The notes under the pieces were generated by a model. The model was not told the origin of the DNA. It ran no database searches and saw only the letters and a program-made list of their open reading frames with translations. A program made the position numbers and the translations under genes. A stretch of 64,000 nucleotides of DNA. Origin: Apostichopus japonicus. Lineage: Eukaryota; Echinodermata; Holothuroidea; Aspidochirotida; Stichopodidae. The stretch is from positions 24,971,168-25,035,167 of the forward strand of contig NC_092569.1 of the NCBI RefSeq assembly GCF_037975245.1, given 5' to 3'. This document shows, one piece after another, positions 35,646 through 48,100 of this stretch (its first letter is position 1; each line of letters opens with the position of its first letter).

Positions 35646-38600
35646 ATGCAGGCACCCGCTGTAAAAGATCGGCAAAAGACGCCACCACCGGGGTTCGAAC
35701 CGGCGATGCAAAAGAGAGTCTCGCTCATCAGCTCTTACAGTGCGCCAAGCCATCGCGCCACTGTATGGACTGAGATATTAGGCCGATTAACTAATACTTA
35801 CAGCTCCCTATGCAGGCACCCGCTGTAAAAGATCGGCAAAAGACGCCACCACCGGGGTTCGAACCGGCGATGCAAAAGAGAGCCTCGCTCATCAGCTCTT
35901 ACAGTGCGCCAAGCCATCGCGCCACTGTATGGACTGAGATATTAGGCCGATTAACTAATACTTACAGCTCCCTATGCAGGCACCCGCTGTAAAAGATCGG
36001 CAAAAGACGCCACCACCGGGGTTCGAACCGGCGATGCAAAAGAGAGTCTCGCTCATCAGCTCTTACAGTGCGCCAAGCCATCGCGCCACTGTATGGACTG
36101 AGATATTAGGCCGATTAACTAATACTTACAGCTCCCTATGCAGGCACCCGCTGTAAAAGATCGGCAAAAGACGCCACCACCGGGGTTCGAACCGGCGATG
36201 CAAAAGAGAGCCTCGCTCATCAGCTCTTACAGTGCGCCAAGCCATCGCGCCACTGTATGGACTGAGATATTAGGCCGATTAACTAATACTTACAGCTCCC
36301 TATGCAGGCACCCGCTGTAAAAGATCGGCAAAAGACGCCACCACCGGGGTTCGAACCGGCGATGCAAAAGAGAGTCTCGCTCATCAGCTCTTACAGTGCG
36401 CCAAGCCATCGCGCCACTGTATGGACTGAGATATTAGGCCGATTAACTAATACTTACAGCTCCCTATGCAGGCACCCGCTGTAAAAGATCGGCAAAAGAC
36501 GCCACCACCGGGGTTCGAACCGGCGATGCAAAAGAGAGCCTCGCTCATCAGCTCTTACAGTGCGCCAAGCCATCGCGCCACTGTATGGACTGAGATATTA
36601 GGCCGATTAACTAATACTTACAGCTCCCTATGCAGGCACCCGCTGTAAAAGATCGGCAAAAGACGCCACCACCGGGGTTCGAACCGGCGATGCAAAAGAG
36701 AGCCTCGCTCATCAGCTCTTACAGTGCGCCAAGCCATCGCGCCACTGTATGGACTGAGATATTAGGCCGATTAACTAATACTTACAGCTCCCTATGCAGG
36801 CACCCGCTGTAAAAGATCGGCAAAAGACGCCACCACCGGGGTTCGAACCGGCGATGCAAAAGAGAGCCTCGCTCATCAGCTCTTACAGTGCGCCAAGCCA
36901 TCGCGCCACTGTATGGACTGAGATATTAGGCCGATTAACTAATACTTACAGCTCCCTATGCAGGCACCCGCTGTAAAAGATCGGCAAAAGACGCCACCAC
37001 CGGGGTTCGAACCGGCGATGCAAAAGAGAGCCTCGCTCATCAGCTCTTACAGTGCGCCAAGCCATCGCGCCACTGTATGGACTGAGATATTAGGCCGATT
37101 AACTAATACTTACAGCTCCCTATGCAGGCACCCGCTGTAAAAGATCGGCAAAAGACGCCACCACCGGGGTTCGAACCGGCGATGCAAAAGAGAGCCTCGC
37201 TCATCAGCTCTTACAGTGCGCCAAGCCATCGCGCCACTGTATGGACTGAGATATTAGGCCGATTAACTAATACTTACAGCTCCCTATGCAGGCACCCGCT
37301 GTAAAAGATCGGCAAAAGACGCCACCACCGGGGTTCGAACCGGCGATGCAAAAGAGAGCCTCGCTCATCAGCTCTTACAGTGCGCCAAGCCATCGCGCCA
37401 CTGTATGGACTGAGATATTAGGCCGATTAACTAATACTTACAGCTCCCTATGCAGGCACCCGCTGTAAAAGATCGGCAAAAGACGCCACCACCGGGGTTC
37501 GAACCGGCGATGCAAAAGAGAGCCTCGCTCATCAGCTCTTACAGTGCGCCAAGCCATCGCGCCACTGTATGGACTGAGATATTAGGCCGATTAACTAATA
37601 CTTACAGCTCCCTATGCAGGCACCCGCTGTAAAAGATCGGCAAAAGACGCCACCACCGGGGTTCGAACCGGCGATGCAAAAGAGAGCCTCGCTCATCAGC
37701 TCTTACAGTGCGCCAAGCCATCGCGCCACTGTATGGACTGAGATATTAGGCCGATTAACTAATACTTACAGCTCCCTATGCAGGCACCCGCTGTAAAAGA
37801 TCGGCAAAAGACGCCACCACCGGGGTTCGAACCGGCGATGCAAAAGAGAGCCTCGCTCATCAGCTCTTACAGTGCGCCAAGCCATCGCGCCACTGTATGG
37901 ACTGAGATATTAGGCCGATTAACTAATACTTACAGCTCCCTATGCAGGCACCCGCTGTAAAAGATCGGCAAAAGACGCCACCACCGGGGTTCGAACCGGC
38001 GATGCAAAAGAGAGCCTCGCTCATCAGCTCTTACAGTGCGCCAAGCCATCGCGCCACTGTATGGACTGAGATATTAGGCCGATTAACTAATACCTACAGC
38101 TCCCTATGCAGGCACCCGCTGTAAAAGATCGGCAAAAGACGCCACCACCGGGGTTCGAACCGGCGATGCAAAAGAGAGCCTCGCTCATCAGCTCTTACAG
38201 TGCGCCAAGCCATCGCGCCACTGTATGGACTGAGATATTAGGCCGATTAACTAATACTTACAGCTCCCTATGCAGGCACCCGCTGTAAAAGATCGGCAAA
38301 AGACGCCACCACCGGGGTTCGAACCGGCGATGCAAAAGAGAGCCTCGCTCATCAGCTCTTACAGTGCGCCAAGCCATCGCGCCACTGTATGGACTGAGAT
38401 ATTAGGCCGATTAACTAATACTTACAGCTCCCTATGCAGGCACCCGCTGTAAAAGATCGGCAAAAGACGCCACCACCGGGGTTCGAACCGGCGATGCAAA
38501 AGAGAGCCTCGCTCATCAGCTCTTACAGTGCGCCAAGCCATCGCGCCACTGTATGGACTGAGATATTAGGCCGATTAACTAATACTTACAGCTCCCTATG

Positions 38601-41600
38601 CAGGCACCCGCTGTAAAAGATCGGCAAAAGACGCCACCACCGGGGTTCGAACCGGCGATGCAAAAGAGAGCCTCGCTCATCAGCTCTTACAGTGCGCCAA
38701 GCCATCGCGCCACTGTATGGACTGAGATATTAGGCCGATTAACTAATACTTACAGCTCCCTATGCAGGCACCCGCTGTAAAAGATCGGCAAAAGACGCCA
38801 CCACCGGGGTTCGAACCGGCGATGCAAAAGAGAGCCTCGCTCATCAGCTCTTACAGTGCGCCAAGCCATCGCGCCACTGTATGGACTGAGATATTAGGCC
38901 GATTAACTAATACTTACAGCTCCCTATGCAGGCACCCGCTGTAAAAGATCGGCAAAAGACGCCACCACCGGGGTTCGAACCGGCGATGCAAAAGAGAGCC
39001 TCGCTCATCAGCTCTTACAGTGCGCCAAGCCATCGCGCCACTGTATGGACTGAGATATTAGGCCGATTAACTAATACTTACAGCTCCCTATGCAGGCACC
39101 CGCTGTAAAAGATCGGCAAAAGACGCCACCACCGGGGTTCGAACCGGCGATGCAAAAGAGAGTCTCGCTCATCAGCTCTTACAGTGCGCCAAGCCATCGC
39201 GCCACTGTATGGACTGAGATATTAGGCCGATTAACTAATACTTACAGCTCCCTATGCAGGCACCCGCTGTAAAAGATCGGCAAAAGACGCCACCACCGGG
39301 GTTCGAACCGGCGATGCAAAAGAGAGCCTCGCTCATCAGCTCTTACAGTGCGCCAAGCCATCGCGCCACTGTATGGACTGAGATATTAGGCCGATTAACT
39401 AATACTTACAGCTCCCTATGCAGGCACCCGCTGTAAAAGATCGGCAAAAGACGCCACCACCGGGGTTCGAACCGGCGATGCAAAAGAGAGCCTCGCTCAT
39501 CAGCTCTTACAGTGCGCCAAGCCATCGCGCCACTGTATGGACTGAGATATTAGGCCGATTAACTAATACCTACAGCTCCCTATGCAGGCACCCGCTGTAA
39601 AAGATCGGCAAAAGACGCCACCACCGGGGTTCGAACCGGCGATGCAAAAGAGAGTCTCGCTCATCAGCTCTTACAGTGCGCCAAGCCATCGCGCCACTGT
39701 ATGGACTGAGATATTAGGCCGATTAACTAATACTTACAGCTCCCTATGCAGGCACCCGCTGTAAAAGATCGGCAAAAGACGCCACCACCGGGGTTCGAAC
39801 CGGCGATGCAAAAGAGAGCCTCGCTCATCAGCTCTTACAGTGCGCCAAGCCATCGCGCCACTGTATGGACTGAGATATTAGGCCGATTAACTAATACTTA
39901 CAGCTCCCTATGCAGGCACCCGCTGTAAAAGATCGGCAAAAGACGCCACCACCGGGGTTCGAACCGGCGATGCAAAAGAGAGCCTCGCTCATCAGCTCTT
40001 ACAGTGCGCCAAGCCATCGCGCCACTGTATGGACTGAGATATTAGGCCGATTAACTAATACTTACAGCTCCCTATGCAGGCACCCGCTGTAAAAGATCGG
40101 CAAAAGACGCCACCACCGGGGTTCGAACCGGCGATGCAAAAGAGAGCCTCGCTCATCAGCTCTTACAGTGCGCCAAGCCATCGCGCCACTGTATGGACTG
40201 AGATATTAGGCCGATTAACTAATACTTACAGCTCCCTATGCAGGCACCCGCTGTAAAAGATCGGCAAAAGACGCCACCACCGGGGTTCGAACCGGCGATG
40301 CAAAAGAGAGCCTCGCTCATCAGCTCTTACAGTGCGCCAAGCCATCGCGCCACTGTATGGACTGAGATATTAGGCCGATTAACTAATACTTACAGCTCCC
40401 TATGCAGGCACCCGCTGTAAAAGATCGGCAAAAGACGCCACCACCGGGGTTCGAACCGGCGATGCAAAAGAGAGCCTCGCTCATCAGCTCTTACAGTGCG
40501 CCAAGCCATCGCGCCACTGTATGGACTGAGATATTAGGCCGATTAACTAATACTTACAGCTCCCTATGCAGGCACCCGCTGTAAAAGATCGGCAAAAGAC
40601 GCCACCACCGGGGTTCGAACCGGCGATGCAAAAGAGAGCCTCGCTCATCAGCTCTTACAGTGCGCCAAGCCATCGCGCCACTGTATGGACTGAGATATTA
40701 GGCCGATTAACTAATACTTACAGCTCCCTATGCAGGCACCCGCTGTAAAAGATCGGCAAAAGACGCCACCACCGGGGTTCGAACCGGCGATGCAAAAGAG
40801 AGCCTCGCTCATCAGCTCTTACAGTGCGCCAAGCCATCGCGCCACTGTATGGACTGAGATATTAGGCCGATTAACTAATACTTACAGCTCCCTATGCAGG
40901 CACCCGCTGTAAAAGATCGGCAAAAGACGCCACCACCGGGGTTCGAACCGGCGATGCAAAAGAGAGCCTCGCTCATCAGCTCTTACAGTGCGCCAAGCCA
41001 TCGCGCCACTGTATGGACTGAGATATTAGGCCGATTAACTAATACTTACAGCTCCCTATGCAGGCACCCGCTGTAAAAGATCGGCAAAAGACGCCACCAC
41101 CGGGGTTCGAACCGGCGATGCAAAAGAGAGCCTCGCTCATCAGCTCTTACAGTGCGCCAAGCCATCGCGCCACTGTATGGACTGAGATATTAGGCCGATT
41201 AACTAATACTTACAGCTCCCTATGCAGGCACCCGCTGTAAAAGATCGGCAAAAGACGCCACCACCGGGGTTCGAACCGGCGATGCAAAAGAGAGCCTCGC
41301 TCATCAGCTCTTACAGTGCGCCAAGCCATCGCGCCACTGTATGGACTGAGATATTAGGCCGATTAACTAATACTTACAGCTCCCTATGCAGGCACCCGCT
41401 GTAAAAGATCGGCAAAAGACGCCACCACCGGGGTTCGAACCGGCGATGCAAAAGAGAGCCTCGCTCATCAGCTCTTACAGTGCGCCAAGCCATTGCGCCA
41501 CTGTATGGACTGAGATATTAGGCCGATTAACTAATACTTACAGCTCCCTATGCAGGCACCCGCTGTAAAAGATCGGCAAAAGACGCCACCACCGGGGTTC

Positions 41601-43025
41601 GAACCGGCGATGCAAAAGAGAGCCTCGCTCATCAGCTCTTACAGTGCGCCAAGCCATCGCGCCACTGTATGGACTGAGATATTAGGCCGATTAACTAATA
41701 CTTACAGCTCCCTATGCAGGCACCCGCTGTAAAAGATCGGCAAAAGACGCCACCACCGGGGTTCGAACCGGCGATGCAAAAGAGAGCCTCGCTCATCAGC
41801 TCTTACAGTGCGCCAAGCCATCGCGCCACTGTATGGACTGAGATATTAGGCCGATTAACTAATACTTACAGCTCCCTATGCAGGCACCCGCTGTAAAAGA
41901 TCGGCAAAAGACGCCACCACCGGGGTTCGAACCGGCGATGCAAAAGAGAGTCTCGCTCATCAGCTCTTACAGTGCGCCAAGCCATCGCGCCACTGTATGG
42001 ACTGAGATATTAGGCCGATTAACTAATACTTACAGCTCCCTATGCAGGCACCCGCTGTAAAAGATCGGCAAAAGACGCCACCACCGGGGTTCGAACCGGC
42101 GATGCAAAAGAGAGCCTCGCTCATCAGCTCTTACAGTGCGCCAAGCCATCGCGCCACTGTATGGACTGAGATATTAGGCCGATTAACTAATACTTACAGC
42201 TCCCTATGCAGGCACCCGCTGTAAAAGATCGGCAAAAGACGCCACCACCGGGGTTCGAACCGGCGATGCAAAAGAGAGCCTCGCTCATCAGCTCTTACAG
42301 TGCGCCAAGCCATCGCGCCACTGTATGGACTGAGATATTAGGCCGATTAACTAATACTTACAGCTCCCTATGCAGGCACCCGCTGTAAAAGATCGGCAAA
42401 AGACGCCACCACCGGGGTTCGAACCGGCGATGCAAAAGAGAGCCTCGCTCATCAGCTCTTACAGTGCGCCAAGCCATCGCGCCACTGTATGGACTGAGAT
42501 ATTAGGCCGATTAACTAATACTTACAGCTCCCTATGCAGGCACCCGCTGTAAAAGATCGGCAAAAGACGCCACCACCGGGGTTCGAACCGGCGATGCAAA
42601 AGAGAGCCTCGCTCATCAGCTCTTACAGTGCGCCAAGCCATCGCGCCACTGTATGGACTGAGATATTAGGCCGATTAACTAATACTTACAGCTCCCTATG
42701 CAGGCACCCGCTGTAAAAGATCGGCAAAAGACGCCACCACCGGGGTTCGAACCGGCGATGCAAAAGAGAGCCTCGCTCATCAGCTCTTACAGTGCGCCAA
42801 GCCATCGCGCCACTGTATGGACTGAGATATTAGGCCGATTAACTAATACTTACAGCTCCCTATGCAGGCACCCGCTGTAAAAGATCGGCAAAAGACGCCA
42901 CCACCGGGGTTCGAACCGGCGATGCAAAAGAGAGTCTCGCTCATCAGCTCTTACAGTGCGCCAAGCCATCGCGCCACTGTATGGACTGAGATATTAGGCC
43001 GATTAACTAATACTTACAGCTCCCT

Positions 43026-45105
43026 ATGCAGGCACCCGCTGTAAAAGATCGGCAAAAGACGCCACCACCGGGGTTCGAACCGGCGATGCAAAAGAGAGCC
43101 TCGCTCATCAGCTCTTACAGTGCGCCAAGCCATCGCGCCACTGTATGGACTGAGATATTAAGCCGATTAACTAATACTTACAGCTCCCTATGCAGGCACC
43201 CGCTGTAAAAGGTCGGCAAAAGACGCCACCACCGGGGTTCGAACCGGCGATGCAAAAGAGAGCCTCGCTCATCAGCTCTTACAGTGCGCCAAGCCATCGC
43301 GCCACTGTATGGACTGAGATATTAGGCCGATTAACTAATACTTACAGCTCCCTATGCAGGCACCCGCTGTAAAAGATCGGCAAAAGACGCCACCACCGGG
43401 GTTCGAACCGGCGATGCAAAAGAGAGTCTCGCTCATCAGCTCTTACAGTGCGCCAAGCCATCGCGCCACTGTATGGACTGAGATATTAGGCCGATTAACT
43501 AATACTTACAGCTCCCTATGCAGGCACCCGCTGTAAAAGATCGGCAAAAGACGCCACCACCGGGGTTCGAACCGGCGATGCAAAAGAGAGCCTCGCTCAT
43601 CAGCTCTTACAGTGCGCCAAGCCATCGCGCCACTGTATGGACTGAGATATTAGGCCGATTAACTAATACTTACAGCTCCCTATGCAGGCACCCGCTGTAA
43701 AAGATCGGCAAAAGACGCCACCACCGGGGTTCGAACCGGCGATGCAAAAGAGAGCCTCGCTCATCAGCTCTTACAGTGCGCCAAGCCATCGCGCCACTGT
43801 ATGGACTGAGATATTAGGCCGATTAACTAATACTTACAGCTCCCTATGCAGGCACCTGCTGTAAAAGATCGGCAAAAGACGCCACCACCGGGGTTCGAAC
43901 TATGCAGGCACCTGCTGTAAAAGATCGGCAAAAGACGCCACCACCGGGGTTCGAACCGGCGATGCAAAAGAGAGTCTCGCTCATCAGCTCTTACAGTGCG
44001 CCAAGCCATCGCGCCACTGTATGGACTGAGATATTAGGCCGATTAACTAATACTTACAGCTCCCTATGCAGGCACCCGCTGTAAAAGATCGGCAAAAGAC
44101 GCCACCACCGGGGTTCGAACCGGCGATGCAAAAGAGAGCCTCGCTCATCAGCTCTTACAGTGCGCCAAGCCATCGCGCCACTGTATGGACTGAGATATTA
44201 AGCCGATTAACTAATACTTACAGCTCCCTATGCAGGCACCCGCTGTAAAAGGTCGGCAAAAGACGCCACCACCGGGGTTCGAACCGGCGATGCAAAAGAG
44301 AGCCTCGCTCATCAGCTCTTACAGTGCGCCAAGCCATCGCGCCACTGTATGGACTGAGATATTAGGCCGATTAACTAATACTTACAGCTCCCTATGCAGG
44401 CACCCGCTGTAAAAGATCGGCAAAAGACGCCACCACCGGGGTTCGAACCGGCGATGCAAAAGAGAGTCTCGCTCATCAGCTCTTACAGTGCGCCAAGCCA
44501 TCGCGCCACTGTATGGACTGAGATATTAGGCCGATTAACTAATACTTACAGCTCCCTATGCAGGCACCCGCTGTAAAAGATCGGCAAAAGACGCCACCAC
44601 CGGGGTTCGAACCGGCGATGCAAAAGAGAGCCTCGCTCATCAGCTCTTACAGTGCGCCAAGCCATCGCGCCACTGTATGGACTGAGATATTAGGCCGATT
44701 AACTAATACTTACAGCTCCCTATGCAGGCACCCGCTGTAAAAGATCGGCAAAAGACGCCACCACCGGGGTTCGAACCGGCGATGCAAAAGAGAGCCTCGC
44801 TCATCAGCTCTTACAGTGCGCCAAGCCATCGCGCCACTGTATGGACTGAGATATTAGGCCGATTAACTAATACTTACAGCTCCCTATGCAGGCACCTGCT
44901 GTAAAAGATCGGCAAAAGACGCCACCACCGGGGTTCGAACCGGCGATGCAAAAGAGAGTCTCGCTCATCAGCTCTTACAGTGCGCCAAGCCATCGCGCCA
45001 CTGTATGGACTGAGATATTAGGCCGATTAACTAATACTTACAGCTCCCTATGCAGGCACCCGCTGTAAAAGATCGGCAAAAGACGCCACCACCGGGGTTC
45101 GAACC
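43026..45105. repeat. Nested 1,040-bp duplication
   Basis: The unit series AGCCG, AAGGTCGG, C-to-T type, plain, plain, CACCTGCT occurs at 43026-43900 and again at 44066-45049, offset by 1,040 bp (six units plus the 56-bp piece). The 56-bp scar sits at the junction, so the same event probably made both. The whole structure is repeated at 52758-54837. Confidence 0.75.
43845..43956. repeat. 56-bp partial-unit direct duplication (first scar)
   Basis: The segment from TATGCAGGCACCTG to GGTTCGAAC occurs twice in a row (43845-43900 and 43901-43956), both with the CACCTGCT variant. The first copy stops inside box B, and the sequence jumps back to the same segment. This is one of only two breaks in the 164-bp register in the right array. 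It also extends a minus-strand ORF to 60 codons by chance. Confidence 0.92.
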
Positions 45106-48100
45106 GGCGATGCAAAAGAGAGCCTCGCTCATCAGCTCTTACAGTGCGCCAAGCCATCGCGCCACTGTATGGACTGAGATATTAGGCCGATTAACTAATA
45201 CTTACAGCTCCCTATGCAGGCACCCGCTGTAAAAGATCGGCAAAAGACGCCACCACCGGGGTTCGAACCGGCGATGCAAAAGAGAGTCTCGCTCATCAGC
45301 TCTTACAGTGCGCCAAGCCATAGCGCCACTGTATGGACTGAGATATTAGGCCGATTAACTAATACTTACAGCTCCCTATGCAGGCACCCGCTGTAAAAGA
45401 TCGGCAAAAGACGCCACCACCGGGGTTCGAACCGGCGATGCAAAAGAGAGCCTCGCTCATCAGCTCTTACAGTGCGCCAAGCCATCGCGCCACTGTATGG
45501 ACTGAGATATTAGGCCGATTAACTAATACTTACAGCTCCCTATGCAGGCACCCGCTGTAAATGATCGGCAAAAGACGCCACCACCGGGGTTCGAACCGGC
45601 GATGCAAAAGAGAGTCTCGCTCATCAGCTCTTACAGTGCGCCAAGCCATCGCGCCACTGTATGGACTGAGATATTAGGCCGATTAACTAATACTTACAGC
45701 TCCCTATGCAGGCACCCGCTGTAAATGATCGGCAAAAGACGCCACCACCGGGGTTCGAACCGGCGATGCAAAAGAGAGTCTCGCTCATCAGCTCTTACAG
45801 TGCGCCAAGCCATCGCGCCACTGTATGGACTGAGATATTAGGCCGATTAACTAATACTTACAGCTCCCTATGCAGGCACCCGCTGTAAAAGATCGGCAAA
45901 AGACGCCACCACCGGGGTTCGAACCGGCGATGCAAAAGAGAGTCTCGCTCATCAGCTCTTACAGTGCGCCAAGCCATCGCGCCACTGTATGGACTGAGAT
46001 ATTAGGCCGATTAACTAATACTTACAGCTCCCTATGCAGGCACCCGCTGTAAAAGATCGGCAAAAGACGCCACCACCGGGGTTCGAACCGGCGATGCAAA
46101 AGAGAGTCTCGCTCATCAGCTCTTACAGTGCGCCAAGCCATCGCGCCACTGTATGGACTGAGATATTAGGCCGATTAACTAATACTTACAGCTCCCTATG
46201 CAGGCACCCGCTGTAAAAGGTCGGCAAAAGACGCCACCACCGGGGTTCGAACCGGCGATGCAAAAGAGAGCCTCGCTCATCAGCTCTTACAGTGCGCCAA
46301 GCCATCGCGCCACTGTATGGACTGAGATATTAGGCCGATTAACTAATACTTACAGCTCCCTATGCAGGCACCCGCTGTAAAAGATCGGCAAAAGACGCCA
46401 CCACCGGGGTTCGAACCGGCGATGCAAAAGAGAGCCTCGCTCATCAGCTCTTACAGTGCGCAAAGCCATCGCGCCACTGTATGGACTGAGATATTAGGCC
46501 GATTAACTAATACTTACAGCTCCCTATGCAGGCACCCGCTGTAAAAGATCGGCAAAAGACGCCACCACCGGGGTTCGAACCGGCGATGCAAAAGAGAGCC
46601 TCGCTCATCAGCTCTTACAGTGCGCCAAGCCATCGCGCCACTGTATGGACTGAGATATTAGGCCGATTAACTAATACTTACAGCTCCCTATGCAGGCACC
46701 CGCTGTAAAAGATCGGCAAAAGACGCCACCACCGGGGTTCGAACCGGCGATGCAAAAGAGAGCCTCGCTCATCAGCTCTTACAGTGCGCCAAGCCATCGC
46801 GCCACTGTATGGACTGAGATATTAGGCCGATTAACTAATACTTACAGCTCCCTATGCAGGCACCCGCTGTAAAAGATCGGCAAAAGACGCCACCACCGGG
46901 GTTCGAACCGGCGATGCAAAAGAGAGCCTCGCTCATCAGCTCTTACAGTGCGCCAAGCCATCGCGCCACTGTATGGACTGAGATATTAGGCCGATTAACT
47001 AATACTTACAGCTCCCTATGCAGGCACCCGCTGTAAAAGATCGGCAAAAGACGCCACCACCGGGGTTCGAACCGGCGATGCAAAAGAGAGCCTCGCTCAT
47101 CAGCTCTTACAGTGCGCCAAGCCATCGCGCCACTGTATGGACTGAGATATTAGGCCGATTAACTAATACTTACAGCTCCCTATGCAGGCACCCGCTGTAA
47201 AAGATCGGCAAAAGACGCCACCACCGGGGTTCGAACCGGCGATGCAAAAGAGAGCCTCGCTCATCAGCTCTTACAGTGCGCCAAGCCATCGCGCCACTGT
47301 ATGGACTGAGATATTAGGCCGATTAACTAATACTTACAGCTCCCTATGCAGGCACCCGCTGTAAAAGATCGGCAAAAGACGCCACCACCGGGGTTCGAAC
47401 CGGCGATGCAAAAGAGAGCCTCGCTCATCAGCTCTTACAGTGCGCCAAGCCATCGCGCCACTGTATGGACTGAGATATTAGGCCGATTAACTAATACTTA
47501 CAGCTCCCTATGCAGGCACCCGCTGTAAAAGATCGGCAAAAGACGCCACCACCGGGGTTCGAACCGGCGATGCAAAAGAGAGCCTCGCTCATCAGCTCTT
47601 ACAGTGCGCCAAGCCATCGCGCCACTGTATGGACTGAGATATTAGGCCGATTAACTAATACTTACAGCTCCCTATGCAGGCACCCGCTGTAAAAGATCGG
47701 CAAAAGACGCCACCACCGGGGTTCGAACCGGCGATGCAAAAGAGAGCCTCGCTCATCAGCTCTTACAGTGCGCCAAGCCATCGCGCCACTGTATGGACTG
47801 AGATATTAGGCCGATTAACTAATACTTACAGCTCCCTATGCAGGCACCCGCTGTAAAAGATCGGCAAAAGACGCCACCACCGGGGTTCGAACCGGCGATG
47901 CAAAAGAGAGCCTCGCTCATCAGCTCTTACAGTGCGCCAAGCCATCGCGCCACTGTATGGACTGAGATATTAGGCCGATTAACTAATACTTACAGCTCCC
48001 TATGCAGGCACCCGCTGTAAAAGATCGGCAAAAGACGCCACCACCGGGGTTCGAACCGGCGATGCAAAAGAGAGCCTCGCTCATCAGCTCTTACAGTGCG

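Noticed and set aside
43827-44009. Minus-strand 60-codon ORFs at the 56-bp scars (also 53559-53741)
   Set aside because: They arise only because the 56-bp duplication shifts the frame past the stop used in normal units. Both copies are identical by duplication.
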